Below are positions 9,043 through 18,206 of a stretch of 64,000 nt of DNA, piece after piece (the stretch's first letter is position 1; each line of letters starts with the position of its first letter). The position numbers and the translations under genes were made by a program. The notes beneath the pieces are model-generated. The model searched no databases, had not been told where the DNA came from, and saw nothing but the letters and a program-made list of their open reading frames with translations. Location of the stretch: contig NZ_AOGX02000015.1 of NCBI RefSeq assembly GCF_000332475.2, positions 744,001 through 808,000 on the forward strand, written 5' to 3'. Source of the DNA: Leptospira yanagawae serovar Saopaulo str. Sao Paulo = ATCC 700523. GTDB taxonomy: Bacteria; Spirochaetota; Leptospiria; Leptospirales; Leptospiraceae.

Positions 9043-11211
9043 GTGAAGTTGTCGCTACGTGATACAATCAAAGGTGTAATCGGAAAAATCCTTTTAACCG
9101 GTATTTTTGTCATCTCCATGACAATGTTTTTTATATTGTATCCTTTGTTAGCTGATCCTGACTATTACAAAAATTTAATCCTTGAAACGACATATAAAAT
9201 CACAGAACTCAATGTGAATTATAAAAGTTCTGAACCTGTTTTTTTCCCGTTTCCTGGGATTGAATTGAATGATGTAACTGTATCCAAATTTGATGATGAG
9301 CTCATCCATGTGCAAAAACTTCGTATCGAAGTTTACTACGGTGTATTTGTTGGAAAGCCATTGGAAATTAGGAAGGTGTATTTAAATACGGGCACCGTTG
9401 AGATCACCCGAGAAAAAGATGAATCCTTTCCTTTATTTGAAAGGATCACAACCAAACCAAATTTAGAAACAAATTCAAATGCCAACGCAAATCAATCTGG
9501 AAACATTAATTCACAAACACCTTCCAAAACCAAAAATCAGAAGGTTACAAACCCTTCCGACGTAAAAGGAGAAAATGTAGATAAAACCATTGATTTATAT
9601 TTTTCCAAAACCTTTGCTAACTTTGTTAATCTCATCGAAATCAAAAACATTACGATATTATTTGAAGACAGATTATATTCAAGGAATATCAATTTATACC
9701 TTTGGGGTGCCACCTTTCAATTAGATAAAGACCTTCGGAATTTGGATTTCTATATTTATGGCAAACTAAATAACGAACCTATTTCGTTGAGTACTGATCT
9801 TTTGTTTTCGGAAGATAAAATGACGTATGAATCCTTACGAGTAGAAGGTGAGTTTACCTTCCAAAATTTGAAAGGCACCGATTTACACGATATTTTAATT
9901 ATTTTTACAAGAGGTGATTTACGATTTGCAAAAACTTCTGGAACAATCCCATTTTACAAACGTGATGCGGCAAAAATTTATGCAGTAGTTGAGCGAATGC
10001 ACATTCAAGATTTAGCATTAAAAGATGGGAAAACATTTGCTGATGGTCATGTTTCCACTTTAATGCATTATGATAGTATTGAAGATAAACTATCATTTGC
10101 AAATATTATCGTCGAATGGAAAGGTAAATCAAAATTGTATGGTTCTGGTTTTGTTAATTTTCTAAAACCTCCCCTCTCTCCTACGATTTCTTTTGAAGGA
10201 AGTTCTGATTACCTTGATGTCCCAAGTATCATTAAGGTGATTAAAATTTGGGCAGATCCTGATTTTGAAAAATCTATTTTGACCCGAGATATTCCTAGTA
10301 CTGGGTATGCGAATCGGATGAATGTATATTTGAATTTTCATTTACGAAATTTGACTGTGGTGGATTTCAAAGCTGATTCATTAAAATTAAATGTGCATTA
10401 TGCAAAGAGAAAATTGAACATCAACCGATATGAATTAAGAGCCTATAACGGTGTTGCAATTGGGAATGGTAACTTTAGCTGGGTCAATCCAGTTGGATTG
10501 ACACTAAAGGGAGAAATCCAACATGCAAGTATAGCTCCTTTACTTTCTGATATATTTAAAATTTCACCAATTACTGGTAATTTAGATTCGGAATTCATAC
10601 TTTCTTCTCCATCGGATACGGAAGATGGTTTATTGTCCAATTTACAGATAACAGGAAATATAAACGCTAAAAATGGAGAATTATTAAGTTATACAAACAT
10701 TTTGAAACCAATTAGTTCAATTGGTAGTATCATTAACTTAAAGAAAATTGATTTTAGTCGTGCGACACCCTATAACGAACTCAAATTTGATTTTTTATAT
10801 GCAAAAGAAAACATTGATGTAAGAAACTTTGTTTTGAAAGCAGATGGAATTGCGGGTTCTGGAGGTGGTAAGATTGGCTTCAACAAATCAATTGATATGA
10901 AGTTTACAATTGCATTTCCTGGAGTTGCGGGTAAGGCTTTAAAACTTCCAATTATCTATCGCGGAACTTATGGTGTATCCACTCCTTTTATTGATCCGAT
11001 ATGGTTGGGTTCCGTTTATGCAGGTACTATTTTTTTAGCAAGTCCTGCTGGAGCCGCTGTAGGTGGGATTGCAGGTTCTGCAATGTCCGAGTATGTGAAT
11101 AAAGCTGTAGACAATGTAACAAATGGTGTTCAAAAAAGTTGGAGTGGCATTAAATACTTGTTTGGTGGAAAAGAAGAAGAAGAGAAAAAAGAAGAAAAAA
11201 CCAACGAATGA
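9043..11211 (+). CDS. AsmA-like envelope protein
   Basis: A 722-residue protein with one N-terminal membrane helix (ILLTGIFVISMTMFFILYPLL) and a long, beta-rich periplasmic region. FPGIELNDVTV and KLRIEVYYG resemble the AsmA N-terminal domain. IDMKFTIAFPGVAG and the preceding ENIDVRNFVLKADG match the AsmA-like C-terminal block. Family members are thought to take part in lipid transport or outer-membrane assembly. A low-complexity Asn/Lys linker lies near residues 145-180 and the tail is Lys/Glu-rich. Translation starts at GTG, six bases after oppF, so it may be co-transcribed with the importer. Confidence 0.72.
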   Translation: MKLSLRDTIKGVIGKILLTGIFVISMTMFFILYPLLADPDYYKNLILETTYKITELNVNYKSSEPVFFPFPGIELNDVTVSKFDDELIHVQKLRIEVYYGVFVGKPLEIRKVYLNTGTVEITREKDESFPLFERITTKPNLETNSNANANQSGNINSQTPSKTKNQKVTNPSDVKGENVDKTIDLYFSKTFANFVNLIEIKNITILFEDRLYSRNINLYLWGATFQLDKDLRNLDFYIYGKLNNEPISLSTDLLFSEDKMTYESLRVEGEFTFQNLKGTDLHDILIIFTRGDLRFAKTSGTIPFYKRDAAKIYAVVERMHIQDLALKDGKTFADGHVSTLMHYDSIEDKLSFANIIVEWKGKSKLYGSGFVNFLKPPLSPTISFEGSSDYLDVPSIIKVIKIWADPDFEKSILTRDIPSTGYANRMNVYLNFHLRNLTVVDFKADSLKLNVHYAKRKLNINRYELRAYNGVAIGNGNFSWVNPVGLTLKGEIQHASIAPLLSDIFKISPITGNLDSEFILSSPSDTEDGLLSNLQITGNINAKNGELLSYTNILKPISSIGSIINLKKIDFSRATPYNELKFDFLYAKENIDVRNFVLKADGIAGSGGGKIGFNKSIDMKFTIAFPGVAGKALKLPIIYRGTYGVSTPFIDPIWLGSVYAGTIFLASPAGAAVGGIAGSAMSEYVNKAVDNVTNGVQKSWSGIKYLFGGKEEEEKKEEKTNE

Positions 11212-11243
11212 AGCCATTGATTTTTCCTTCTATATAACTATTG

Positions 11244-12935
11244 TTATTGCATAATGTACTGGATGGCTTCACAAACCCCAGAATCTTCATATTTAAAATC
11301 CACTTTGGGTTTGTCGGATCGTAATTCGGAAGGTGAAAACTCGATTTGGAAGTATTTAGAACCACCTTCATAAAAACATAATTTTTCAGATGCTTCTATC
11401 TCTTCTTCGTATTCAGAGTAACAACTCCTTTCGATTCCAGTAATGTATAATTCTCCTTTTGGTTGTCTCCATTTGCTAGTGGATATACAATTATTTTCAT
11501 CAATTGAAAAAGAAGTATCGAGTGTGCCTTCATAATCCCGATTTCGTTTCACATTCGGATTGAATCGAAACAAGTCCAACATCATCCAATATCGGTTGTT
11601 AGAGTATAAAACGTAGACCATCTTTCCTAATTTTTCATCAAACCCACCTTCACCAAATTTTACAGCGAGTAACATTTTGGCTTTGTCATATTCATTGTTT
11701 TTGATGATGTCTTTGTAATCATTGGGAATACCTTTTACATATTCTTTGAAACCTTGGCCTGCAATTAGCAAATTAGGTGTTGTTTCCAACGGAGATAAAA
11801 TAAAATCTTGTTTATCCGTTTTGACTTTGAATCCCAACGAATTTCCAGATTCTTCTGCTGATAAGGAAAGAATCGTTTGAATCTCTTCTTTTGAAACATT
11901 TCCCAATCCATCCAAAATTTGTAATTTGATACGGAAATTGGTACCGGAGTCTTGCAAAATTTCAAAGGTTGCAACTGTTTTGGTTGGATCCAAACTTTGT
12001 TCCAGTTTCTTTAATTTTTCTAGTGCAAGGTTACCAGAATCTGTCTGAACCAAATACTGAGTTTCGAAACCAGAAACTGAATAAACTCCTTCTTTAGACA
12101 AATACTCGAAAACTTTTTCAGAAAGGTATGGGTAATTTTTAAGTTTATTGAACTGCCCAACTAACCCTTTGAAGGTGGATGATCGTAATGGAAATCCAGC
12201 TATAAAGGAATTGATAAGATCGTTTCGTTGTTCCGTTAATTTTTGATCAAAATCGTTATTTGTTTTCACTGATGAGATGGCACCTGCTTCGTCTACTTGC
12301 GAAAGTACAGGATACTTCTTTTTAAGAGCAGTTACATATTGGTCTTCCCTGGAAGGGTTTTCAACGAGTTTTACGATTTGGTACAGTTCTTCTATTTTTT
12401 GAAGTTGGTCATCGGTTGAAGAAACCAATGATTGTAACAAAAATTGAAAGATTGTGAAATTGTTTAATTCAAGGGAGTCCTTAACTGACTTCGGATCAAG
12501 CAGGAGTTTTTTGATTCCATTACTTTCAGTGTATTCCTCTTCTGATACAACAATCATCTTTTTTTTGACTGAAGCATTGGAAGATGATTTTAGAAAATCG
12601 TTTCCAGCAACATCAAATTCTCTAATGTAACCAAATTCCGTTTTACACTTATGTTTGATAGAAGTAGGGCATTTGATTTGGTATGTTTTGTATACCATAT
12701 CATTTTTTTCATAAGAAATTAACGATAGTATTTTTACAGCATCTGAATCGCCAATTGATCCTACTTTTTCAGCCAAAGGTTCTTCGGATTGTAGTACGTC
12801 GATTGTATCTTTTGGATCAACGAAGAAGATTTTTTTGGGAACCGTAAAGTTCTCTACTTTTTTTTTGCTGCAGTTCATAAGAACCACAGCTGATAAAAGA
12901 ATCAATGTACCAATGATAGGATTGGATCGTTTCAT
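11244..12935 (-). CDS. Large lipoprotein of unknown function
   Basis: A 563-residue protein with signal peptide SNPIIGTLILLSAVVLMNC and lipidated Cys22, so it is membrane-anchored outside the cytoplasm. The region after the lipobox (IFFVDPKDTIDVLQSEEPLAEKVGSI) resembles a short SH3-like segment. The remainder is helical and hydrophilic with no motif I recognise. It lies nine bases downstream of the HEAT/SH3 protein gene in the same direction, so the two are probably one transcript and may act together. Confidence 0.75.
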   Translation of the reverse strand: MKRSNPIIGTLILLSAVVLMNCSKKKVENFTVPKKIFFVDPKDTIDVLQSEEPLAEKVGSIGDSDAVKILSLISYEKNDMVYKTYQIKCPTSIKHKCKTEFGYIREFDVAGNDFLKSSSNASVKKKMIVVSEEEYTESNGIKKLLLDPKSVKDSLELNNFTIFQFLLQSLVSSTDDQLQKIEELYQIVKLVENPSREDQYVTALKKKYPVLSQVDEAGAISSVKTNNDFDQKLTEQRNDLINSFIAGFPLRSSTFKGLVGQFNKLKNYPYLSEKVFEYLSKEGVYSVSGFETQYLVQTDSGNLALEKLKKLEQSLDPTKTVATFEILQDSGTNFRIKLQILDGLGNVSKEEIQTILSLSAEESGNSLGFKVKTDKQDFILSPLETTPNLLIAGQGFKEYVKGIPNDYKDIIKNNEYDKAKMLLAVKFGEGGFDEKLGKMVYVLYSNNRYWMMLDLFRFNPNVKRNRDYEGTLDTSFSIDENNCISTSKWRQPKGELYITGIERSCYSEYEEEIEASEKLCFYEGGSKYFQIEFSPSELRSDKPKVDFKYEDSGVCEAIQYIMQ

Positions 12936-12944
12936 GTGAATTCC

Positions 12945-13985
12945 TTAGTAGCTATCCACAACATGGATGTATTCACCAAACAAATATCCTTTTTTACCGT
13001 CACTTGTTTTCACTTGATACCAAAAGTCTTCCATTTCTTCGCCTTTGCTATTGGTGATGATGTACTTACGTGGTTCTCTTGAAACAATTTCGACAACTGC
13101 ATTTCCAGGAAGACCCGTGATGACTTCCGATCGTTCGTTAGCCTTAGAACGTAAATTCAAACGATCAGACACGTTGATAATCGCGTATTGTTTTGCTGCT
13201 TTTAATTTTTTTAAGTTAGCACTTAAGTCAGACAAATTCGGATGATTTGGGTTCGATTTCTTAAATCGAATCAAAGTAGGAATGACTTGTGCTGGTTTGA
13301 AATTGGAAATCGCATCAAATGCTTCTTTGCTGATTTCTGTATCAGGGCTTGGTAGGAGAGATTCAATCGCGCTTAACGATTCATCAGTTTTAAATTTTCC
13401 CGCACTATACAAACAAGCCATGACAAAGTCTTTGTCCGCATTTGAACAAAATGGTTTTACATACTTCCACTCGTCCCAAGCGTTGATATTCCCTAAGCCA
13501 CGAATGGCTGCCAGTTGAGTTGGTTTGTCTTTCCATTCGATCGCATTACGAAAGATAGGTGCATTTCCACTCCTTCCAACTTTTGACAATCCTTGAACGC
13601 TAAAAAAACGAATTTTTTCGTTTTTATCTTTGGCCCCTTTTTCAAAGTAAGATTGGGATTTTGCATTTCCAATTTTTGCCAAAGCTTCTATGGAAGCCTC
13701 TCTTACATAAACATCATCATTGTCATAGGCTTTGTGTAATTCGTTGATTCCTGCCTTGAGTTCACCGAGGGAAGTTGCAGCCTGGGCACGGATTTTACTG
13801 GATTCTCCTTTTTCCAATTGTTCTGTCATTGGTTTTACATATTTTGCTTCTCCCGATTTACCCATTTCGGCTAAAACGGAAATTTTATCAGCATCACTAC
13901 TTGCAGATTTGAGATCGTCTTTTAGATCACCTGCATACAGTTGGAAACTTAAAGTTAAAAATAAAAATGTGAACCCTTTCTTCAC
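12945..13985 (-). CDS. Secreted HEAT-repeat protein with C-terminal SH3 domain
   Basis: A 346-residue protein. The signal peptide is KKGFTFLFLTLSFQLYAG. Repeated helical pairs follow with HEAT/PBS-lyase character (RAQAATSLGELKAG, VREASIEALAKIGNA, KIRFFSVQGLSKVG, QLAAIRGLGNIN). The last ~75 residues form a bacterial SH3 domain (DRLNLRSKANERSEVITGLPGNA, ending FGEYIHVV). Such proteins usually act as periplasmic scaffolds, and the SH3 part often contacts peptidoglycan. Translation starts at GTG, with GGAG six bases upstream. Confidence 0.82.
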   Translation of the reverse strand: MKKGFTFLFLTLSFQLYAGDLKDDLKSASSDADKISVLAEMGKSGEAKYVKPMTEQLEKGESSKIRAQAATSLGELKAGINELHKAYDNDDVYVREASIEALAKIGNAKSQSYFEKGAKDKNEKIRFFSVQGLSKVGRSGNAPIFRNAIEWKDKPTQLAAIRGLGNINAWDEWKYVKPFCSNADKDFVMACLYSAGKFKTDESLSAIESLLPSPDTEISKEAFDAISNFKPAQVIPTLIRFKKSNPNHPNLSDLSANLKKLKAAKQYAIINVSDRLNLRSKANERSEVITGLPGNAVVEIVSREPRKYIITNSKGEEMEDFWYQVKTSDGKKGYLFGEYIHVVDSY

Positions 13986-14017
13986 GTAACACTCCAGTCA
14001 TTGGCAATTGCCAGAAT

Positions 14018-14052
14018 TCACCAAATGTTCTGGAATTTTCTATCTTTGTCAA
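14018..14052 (-). promoter_or_regulatory. Candidate promoter for the HEAT/SH3-lipoprotein operon
   Basis: On the minus strand a perfect -35 TTGACA (14047-14052) precedes a weak -10 (AACATT or GAACAT) at 16-17 bases spacing. The HEAT gene starts about 40 bases further on. Two symmetric elements lie in the leader: the palindrome GGCAATTGCC (14003-14012) and CCAGAA/TTCTGG (14011-14033). The -35 is convincing; the -10 is poor, so activation by a regulator is conceivable. The rest of 13986-14206 shows no gene I can support. Confidence 0.4.
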
Positions 14053-14206
14053 GGATTCATTCGAAGGAAAAATGGAACAAACCTGTGTGAGTTGCATGTC
14101 TGGGATGAACTCCACGAAAATCCAATCGAAAGGTCATTGTATTTTCATTTAGTTAATAAAAAATTTCCTTGTAATGGCCATTTTTTAATTCGATATTTGT
14201 TTTACC

Positions 14207-15760
14207 ATGAGTATGGATAAAAAATATCGAAAGAGATGGGCACTCGTTGCAAGAAATCCTTTGGCTTTTGTGAAACAATATCAGAACAATCGATCTCTTA
14301 TACTTCTTGTGTTTTTGTCCTTTCTTGCGTTTTGTAAACCTCTCATTCTCAACAACCCTTCTGACCCTAACTCAAGAAGTTACTTTGAAAATGCAGTTGT
14401 AAATTGTTTCCTCGGAGTTTACGAAGCCTGTAATTCCTGCAAACCAGCACCTGGGCGATGGGATAGTTTTGTTGGCACAGCCACGAGTGGCACAACCTTA
14501 GGGTTTGGGATTCAAGTGGATCGGAACTATAATAGTTATTCGATTGGACAATCCCAGTTCAACTTTCCAGGAGGTGGTGTTGGTTTTATAGGAACTCCTG
14601 GTTCTGATATCAATTTTTTTATCACTAAAAAAAATCCGAATGGTCAGTTAGACTGGTTTAACTATGTCGGGAATCGTGCGGATGGACGTTTTGATATTTT
14701 GTATCGCGAAAATGATGGAATTTATTTTTTCCTTAGAACGAATGCTCTATTACAATCCGTTAAACATCCATTTGCTGGTGCAATTGGTACCGACGGCAAT
14801 TCGGTTGTCGGAAAACTCAATCAAAACGGTGAGTTTATTTGGACAACTTATATCAACAATTCTGTGAATGGTTCCGATACAGAGTTAGGATCAGTCATCG
14901 ACAGTCAAGATGGATCAGGACTTTACCTTTTTGGAAACACGGTAGATGGTTTAACTGATAATGGAACATTAAATGGAACTTATTCAGGCCAAGATTTCTT
15001 CATTCGAAAACTTTCTTATGATGGCCAAACGATTTGGACGAAAGTGTATCAAATTCCGGGTGACGTCACATTGTATCGGCCTATTAAGATCACAGAAATT
15101 CCGAATGGATCTGGTTTTTATCTGACTACAAGTGTTAGCACAAGTGCAACTGATTTAAGTGTGAGTTACCCAAATGGAAAAAATTCAAAGCCTGCGCTTA
15201 ATACAAAACTTGTTATGAAGTTAGACCAAAATTTTGCCTACCAATGGCATCGTTAGGTAGGAGATGGGGCAAATCCAACCGAATTATTTTTTATTTCTGA
15301 TTTAGCTTTTGCCGATGCAAGTTTTGTTTTGGGAACTACGTATGGTGATGCTGTTATATCGAGTGGCCTTAACCACCCAAACCCTTTAAATGGAGATGCT
15401 ACCCAATTTTTTTCGTTAGATGGTTCTGGAAATCAAAACTATTCCAGTTTCATTTATAGTGGAATAGAATATTTAACCCATGGCACAGCCAGATTATTGG
15501 ATCAAAACTTGGATCGTTATATCTTGTCTGGTGCAAGGATACAAAGCAGTGTATCTACTGGTTATATCTCTGAAGTGAACAAATCTAATTTTACTGAGTT
15601 AACACGTTATTATACAAATGGTACTAACATTACTTCCTTTCAAAGGCATTGTGATGGATCCTATACAGCTTTAGGTATGAGCACAACAGATATCCCTGAT
15701 GCAATTATCCCTAAAGGAAGTGCTACCTTAAATAGTTTTGTGACTCGATTCAAACCTTAG
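14207..15760 (+). pseudogene. Lipoprotein gene interrupted by one in-frame TAG
   Basis: The frame starting at 14207 runs to a TAG at 15254-15256 and continues in the same frame, without further stops, to 15758-15760. Together these would encode about 517 residues. The N-terminus has a signal segment ending FLAFC, giving a lipidated Cys. The body contains repeated propeller-like units (GQLDWFNYVGN, GEFIWTTYINN, GQTIWTKVYQI, FAYQWHR then VGDG) similar to leptospiral SBBP/beta-propeller lipoproteins. In the repeats the stop falls at an aromatic position, so TGG to TAG is a simple explanation. The first part alone would give a 349-residue truncated lipoprotein. Confidence 0.8.
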
Positions 15761-15777
15761 GAAGTGTGAAACAAAGG

Positions 15778-17589
15778 TTACTCTGCTTCGCTTCGAATCG
15801 GAATCCCTTCTTTTTTTAAGATCTTTAAAGCATTTGTGGAAGTAGAAACCCCACTTCGGATTTTGTAGTCGAAATCCATTTTGCCATCCAATTCGAGTTC
15901 GGTAAAGTGGAATCGTTTTGCCCAAGGTATATCAGCCAGTTTTAAGTCATGGGTTGTTAAAAATACAATGCAGTTTTTTTCGCGTAAGACAGATAAGATT
16001 TCGCGAGTCGCAATGAATCTTTCTTTGGAATTGGTTCCCTTTAGAATTTCATCCAAAAACAAAATCGGAATTTTTTTGGATCCATTTGCATTTTGGATGA
16101 TGGAGGAAAGCCTTCGCACTTCGGAATAAAAAAAGGATACTCCATCTTCCATCGAATCTTGGGAACGGATCAAAGTGTGGATTTGGAAATCGAACTGTTC
16201 AAATTTTTTGCCCAACACAGGTGCACCTGATCCTGCAAGTAACAACGACATGGCGATCGATCTCAGATATGTTGTTTTTCCGCTCATATTGGAACCAGTG
16301 ACAATCATCAGATCACCAGGTTTCATTTCCGGTAGGGGATTAAACACACGGTTCGTTTCAGGGAGCATGGGATGGACCAAAGAATCTGCTTTGAGTGATT
16401 TTTGGTTGGATATGTTAGGAAAGTTTGCTTCTGGGTGGATGTAACCAAAATTAACGAATGGAAGGATCGAATCCATACCAATGATTTGGTTTTGCATACG
16501 GTTCCAATCTTCCGAAAATTTGAGTTTCCATTTGATAAGGGATTGGATTTTCCAAAGGTCCCATAAAAAAATTAAATTCAATACCAAATGGGGGAGAGGA
16601 GATACCAGAAGTTCCGCAGAATCACCAAGTTTACTAATTTTAGTTAACATTGATTTGGTGGTTTTACGATTTTTCGATAAAAACAAAAATGTTTTTTGGA
16701 AACGTACCGAGGCCGTACTAAGTGCTTTGATTTCCTTCCAATACAATAAGGACTCTTTCCTGTAATTTAAAAACAAAAGTCCATTGATGAGAAAAAGAAA
16801 GGGTATGAGTGGAAGATCAAATAATAATCCCACTGACATATACATGGGTGAAAACACTCCCCAAATGGGAAAAATCCATCGTAACCAATTTCGTTTCTCC
16901 CAAAAAGAAGAACTTTGGTTCACTTGGGGTAAGGCGAATTTTTCATTGGGTTCTCCATCTAAAACCAAAAATTTTCGCATCAATTGAAATGGATAATTCC
17001 TTTGTTTTAAGATTTGTTCCACTAACCCTAGATTTGGTTTTGGTTCTCCCACCAATCCATTTGGTTCTTGTAAAAAACGGTACAAATAATTATGGAAACC
17101 GGATTCTGTGATGGTAATATCAAAAACTCCCAAAAATCCTTGTTTGGTGCAAAGGTCCAAATCGATGGAAAGTGGATGGTTCCTAACCGGAACCGGGTAT
17201 TCCCAAATTTCTCTAGTTTTGATTTTTTTAAACTCACCTGTAAGCCTGTGGATTTCTTCCTCAATGAAATGAAATGTTTTTTTGGCAAATTGAAGTTGTA
17301 ATTTCCTGCGCGCATACAATCGAACTAAATAAATGAAAGGTAATAGTGGAAAAAGAGAAAGTAAATATTCCAACCAAGAAAGTTTTGCCAAATAACAAAC
17401 GCTAATGGCAGAAACAAAAACAAAAAATGTGAAGAGACGAATCAAACTAACAATTCGAAGTCGTTTGGATAAAAATTGGATCTTGGATTTGTATTTTTTT
17501 TTCCTAAGATTTAGGAAAGTATACCGTGGATTAGTGGAAAAGTGGTCGTTCGTAATTTTCTTCTTCCCTTCGAGAAATCTCAGTATCAA
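15778..17589 (-). CDS. Membrane-anchored MutS-like ATPase
   Basis: About 603 residues. The C-terminal ~230 residues are a MutS-family ATPase: Walker A TGSNMSGKTTYLRS, Walker B ILFLDEILKGTNSKER, and a following TTHDLKLADI. The N-terminal DNA mismatch-recognition domains are absent. Instead there are hydrophobic helix pairs near residues 45-90 (SLIRLFTFFVFVSAISVCYL, LLSLFPLLPFIYLV) and 230-275. This architecture is known as MutS-related membrane protein and its function is not established. The start is unsure: the TTG at 17589 overlaps the upstream small gene by 59 bases, and later TTG codons are possible. Confidence 0.85.
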   Translation of the reverse strand: MILRFLEGKKKITNDHFSTNPRYTFLNLRKKKYKSKIQFLSKRLRIVSLIRLFTFFVFVSAISVCYLAKLSWLEYLLSLFPLLPFIYLVRLYARRKLQLQFAKKTFHFIEEEIHRLTGEFKKIKTREIWEYPVPVRNHPLSIDLDLCTKQGFLGVFDITITESGFHNYLYRFLQEPNGLVGEPKPNLGLVEQILKQRNYPFQLMRKFLVLDGEPNEKFALPQVNQSSSFWEKRNWLRWIFPIWGVFSPMYMSVGLLFDLPLIPFLFLINGLLFLNYRKESLLYWKEIKALSTASVRFQKTFLFLSKNRKTTKSMLTKISKLGDSAELLVSPLPHLVLNLIFLWDLWKIQSLIKWKLKFSEDWNRMQNQIIGMDSILPFVNFGYIHPEANFPNISNQKSLKADSLVHPMLPETNRVFNPLPEMKPGDLMIVTGSNMSGKTTYLRSIAMSLLLAGSGAPVLGKKFEQFDFQIHTLIRSQDSMEDGVSFFYSEVRRLSSIIQNANGSKKIPILFLDEILKGTNSKERFIATREILSVLREKNCIVFLTTHDLKLADIPWAKRFHFTELELDGKMDFDYKIRSGVSTSTNALKILKKEGIPIRSEAE

Positions 17590-17761
17590 GGACTCGGATG
17601 AGACTTCCTAAGTCATTTAATCTCCATTTGTCGATGAGACGCCCTTTTCCTCGACCGGAAAACTTATTTAAGTATAGAGTGCCAAATAGGTCTTCTCCAT
17701 ACTCATAAGCAACGAAGCGCCCACTTCGTCTTCCTGTAGAATTTTCCAATCGAATTGTCAT
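17531..17761 (-). CDS. Small conserved-looking protein
   Basis: About 76 residues from the ATG at 17761. The track upstream to 17800 is a Phe/Tyr-rich extension that is less likely to be translated. The protein is hydrophilic and basic, with a Gly/aromatic-rich front (STGRRSGRFVAYEYGEDLFGT) and a helical charged tail. It has no signal peptide. It overlaps the 5' end of the MutS-like gene on the same strand, implying coupled translation. I do not recognise a family. Confidence 0.55.
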   Translation of the reverse strand: MTIRLENSTGRRSGRFVAYEYGEDLFGTLYLNKFSGRGKGRLIDKWRLNDLGSLIRVLDTEISRREEENYERPLFH

Positions 17762-17925
17762 GAACGAATACCAAAAATCAGAGAAAAAAAAATAGTACAA
17801 GCAAAATTTTTTGCTTCAGGATATTCATTTTTCGGCGATACATATATCGGGGGAAGGCTACTTACCACGGATGGTGGGCCCTTCAAAAACAGATACCCCA
17901 GAAACCGGAAAGCACGGAGGCTTGT

Positions 17926-18138
17926 ATGGATTTCTATCCTGATATGAATTTGGAGTTTAAAAGCTCCTTTGTGAAGACCAACCAGTTTTTTGCCAATACG
18001 CAAGACGAATCCCTTCTCCCACAAAAGGGACTTGCGGCACGTAACCTACTCAACCTCGCACAAATGACCAAACTTCGCGAAATTCGCAAACGACATTTGA
18101 AAAAAGGACACCAACGCGAAGGGTTCCACTGGGACTAA
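17926..18138 (+). CDS. Small basic protein of unknown function
   Basis: A 70-residue protein preceded by GGAGG five bases before the ATG, which supports translation. It is rich in Lys/Arg in the second half (MTKLREIRKRHLKKGHQREGFHWD) and has no signal peptide or membrane segment. It stands alone between the minus-strand 76-residue gene and the acyl-CoA synthetase promoter. I do not recognise a family; a nucleic-acid-binding role would be a guess from its charge. Confidence 0.55.
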   Translation: MDFYPDMNLEFKSSFVKTNQFFANTQDESLLPQKGLAARNLLNLAQMTKLREIRKRHLKKGHQREGFHWD

Positions 18139-18153
18139 TTGCCTAAATTTCTC

Positions 18154-18181
18154 TTGACCATCTGAAAGTAGGGTCTATCAT
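18154..18181 (+). promoter_or_regulatory. Sigma-70-like promoter for the acyl-CoA synthetase gene
   Basis: TTGACC (18154-18159) and TATCAT (18176-18181) are separated by 16 bases, 26 bases before the start codon. GGTCT and AGACC flank the -10 as a short inverted repeat (18172-18188), a possible operator. A GGAGAG ribosome site follows. It would drive the acyl-CoA synthetase and the genes behind it. Confidence 0.55.
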
Positions 18182-18206
18182 AAAGACCGCTTTTAGATGG
18201 AGAGAT

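Noticed and set aside
11209..11271. TGAAGCCAT/ATGGCTTCA inverted repeat spanning two convergent gene ends
   Set aside because: The nine-base arms are 45 bases apart, extend into coding sequence and have no T-run; too weak to call a terminator.
14008..14220. 70-codon plus-strand frame in the gap before the broken lipoprotein gene
   Set aside because: No ribosome site or protein-like pattern, and it covers the divergent promoter region.
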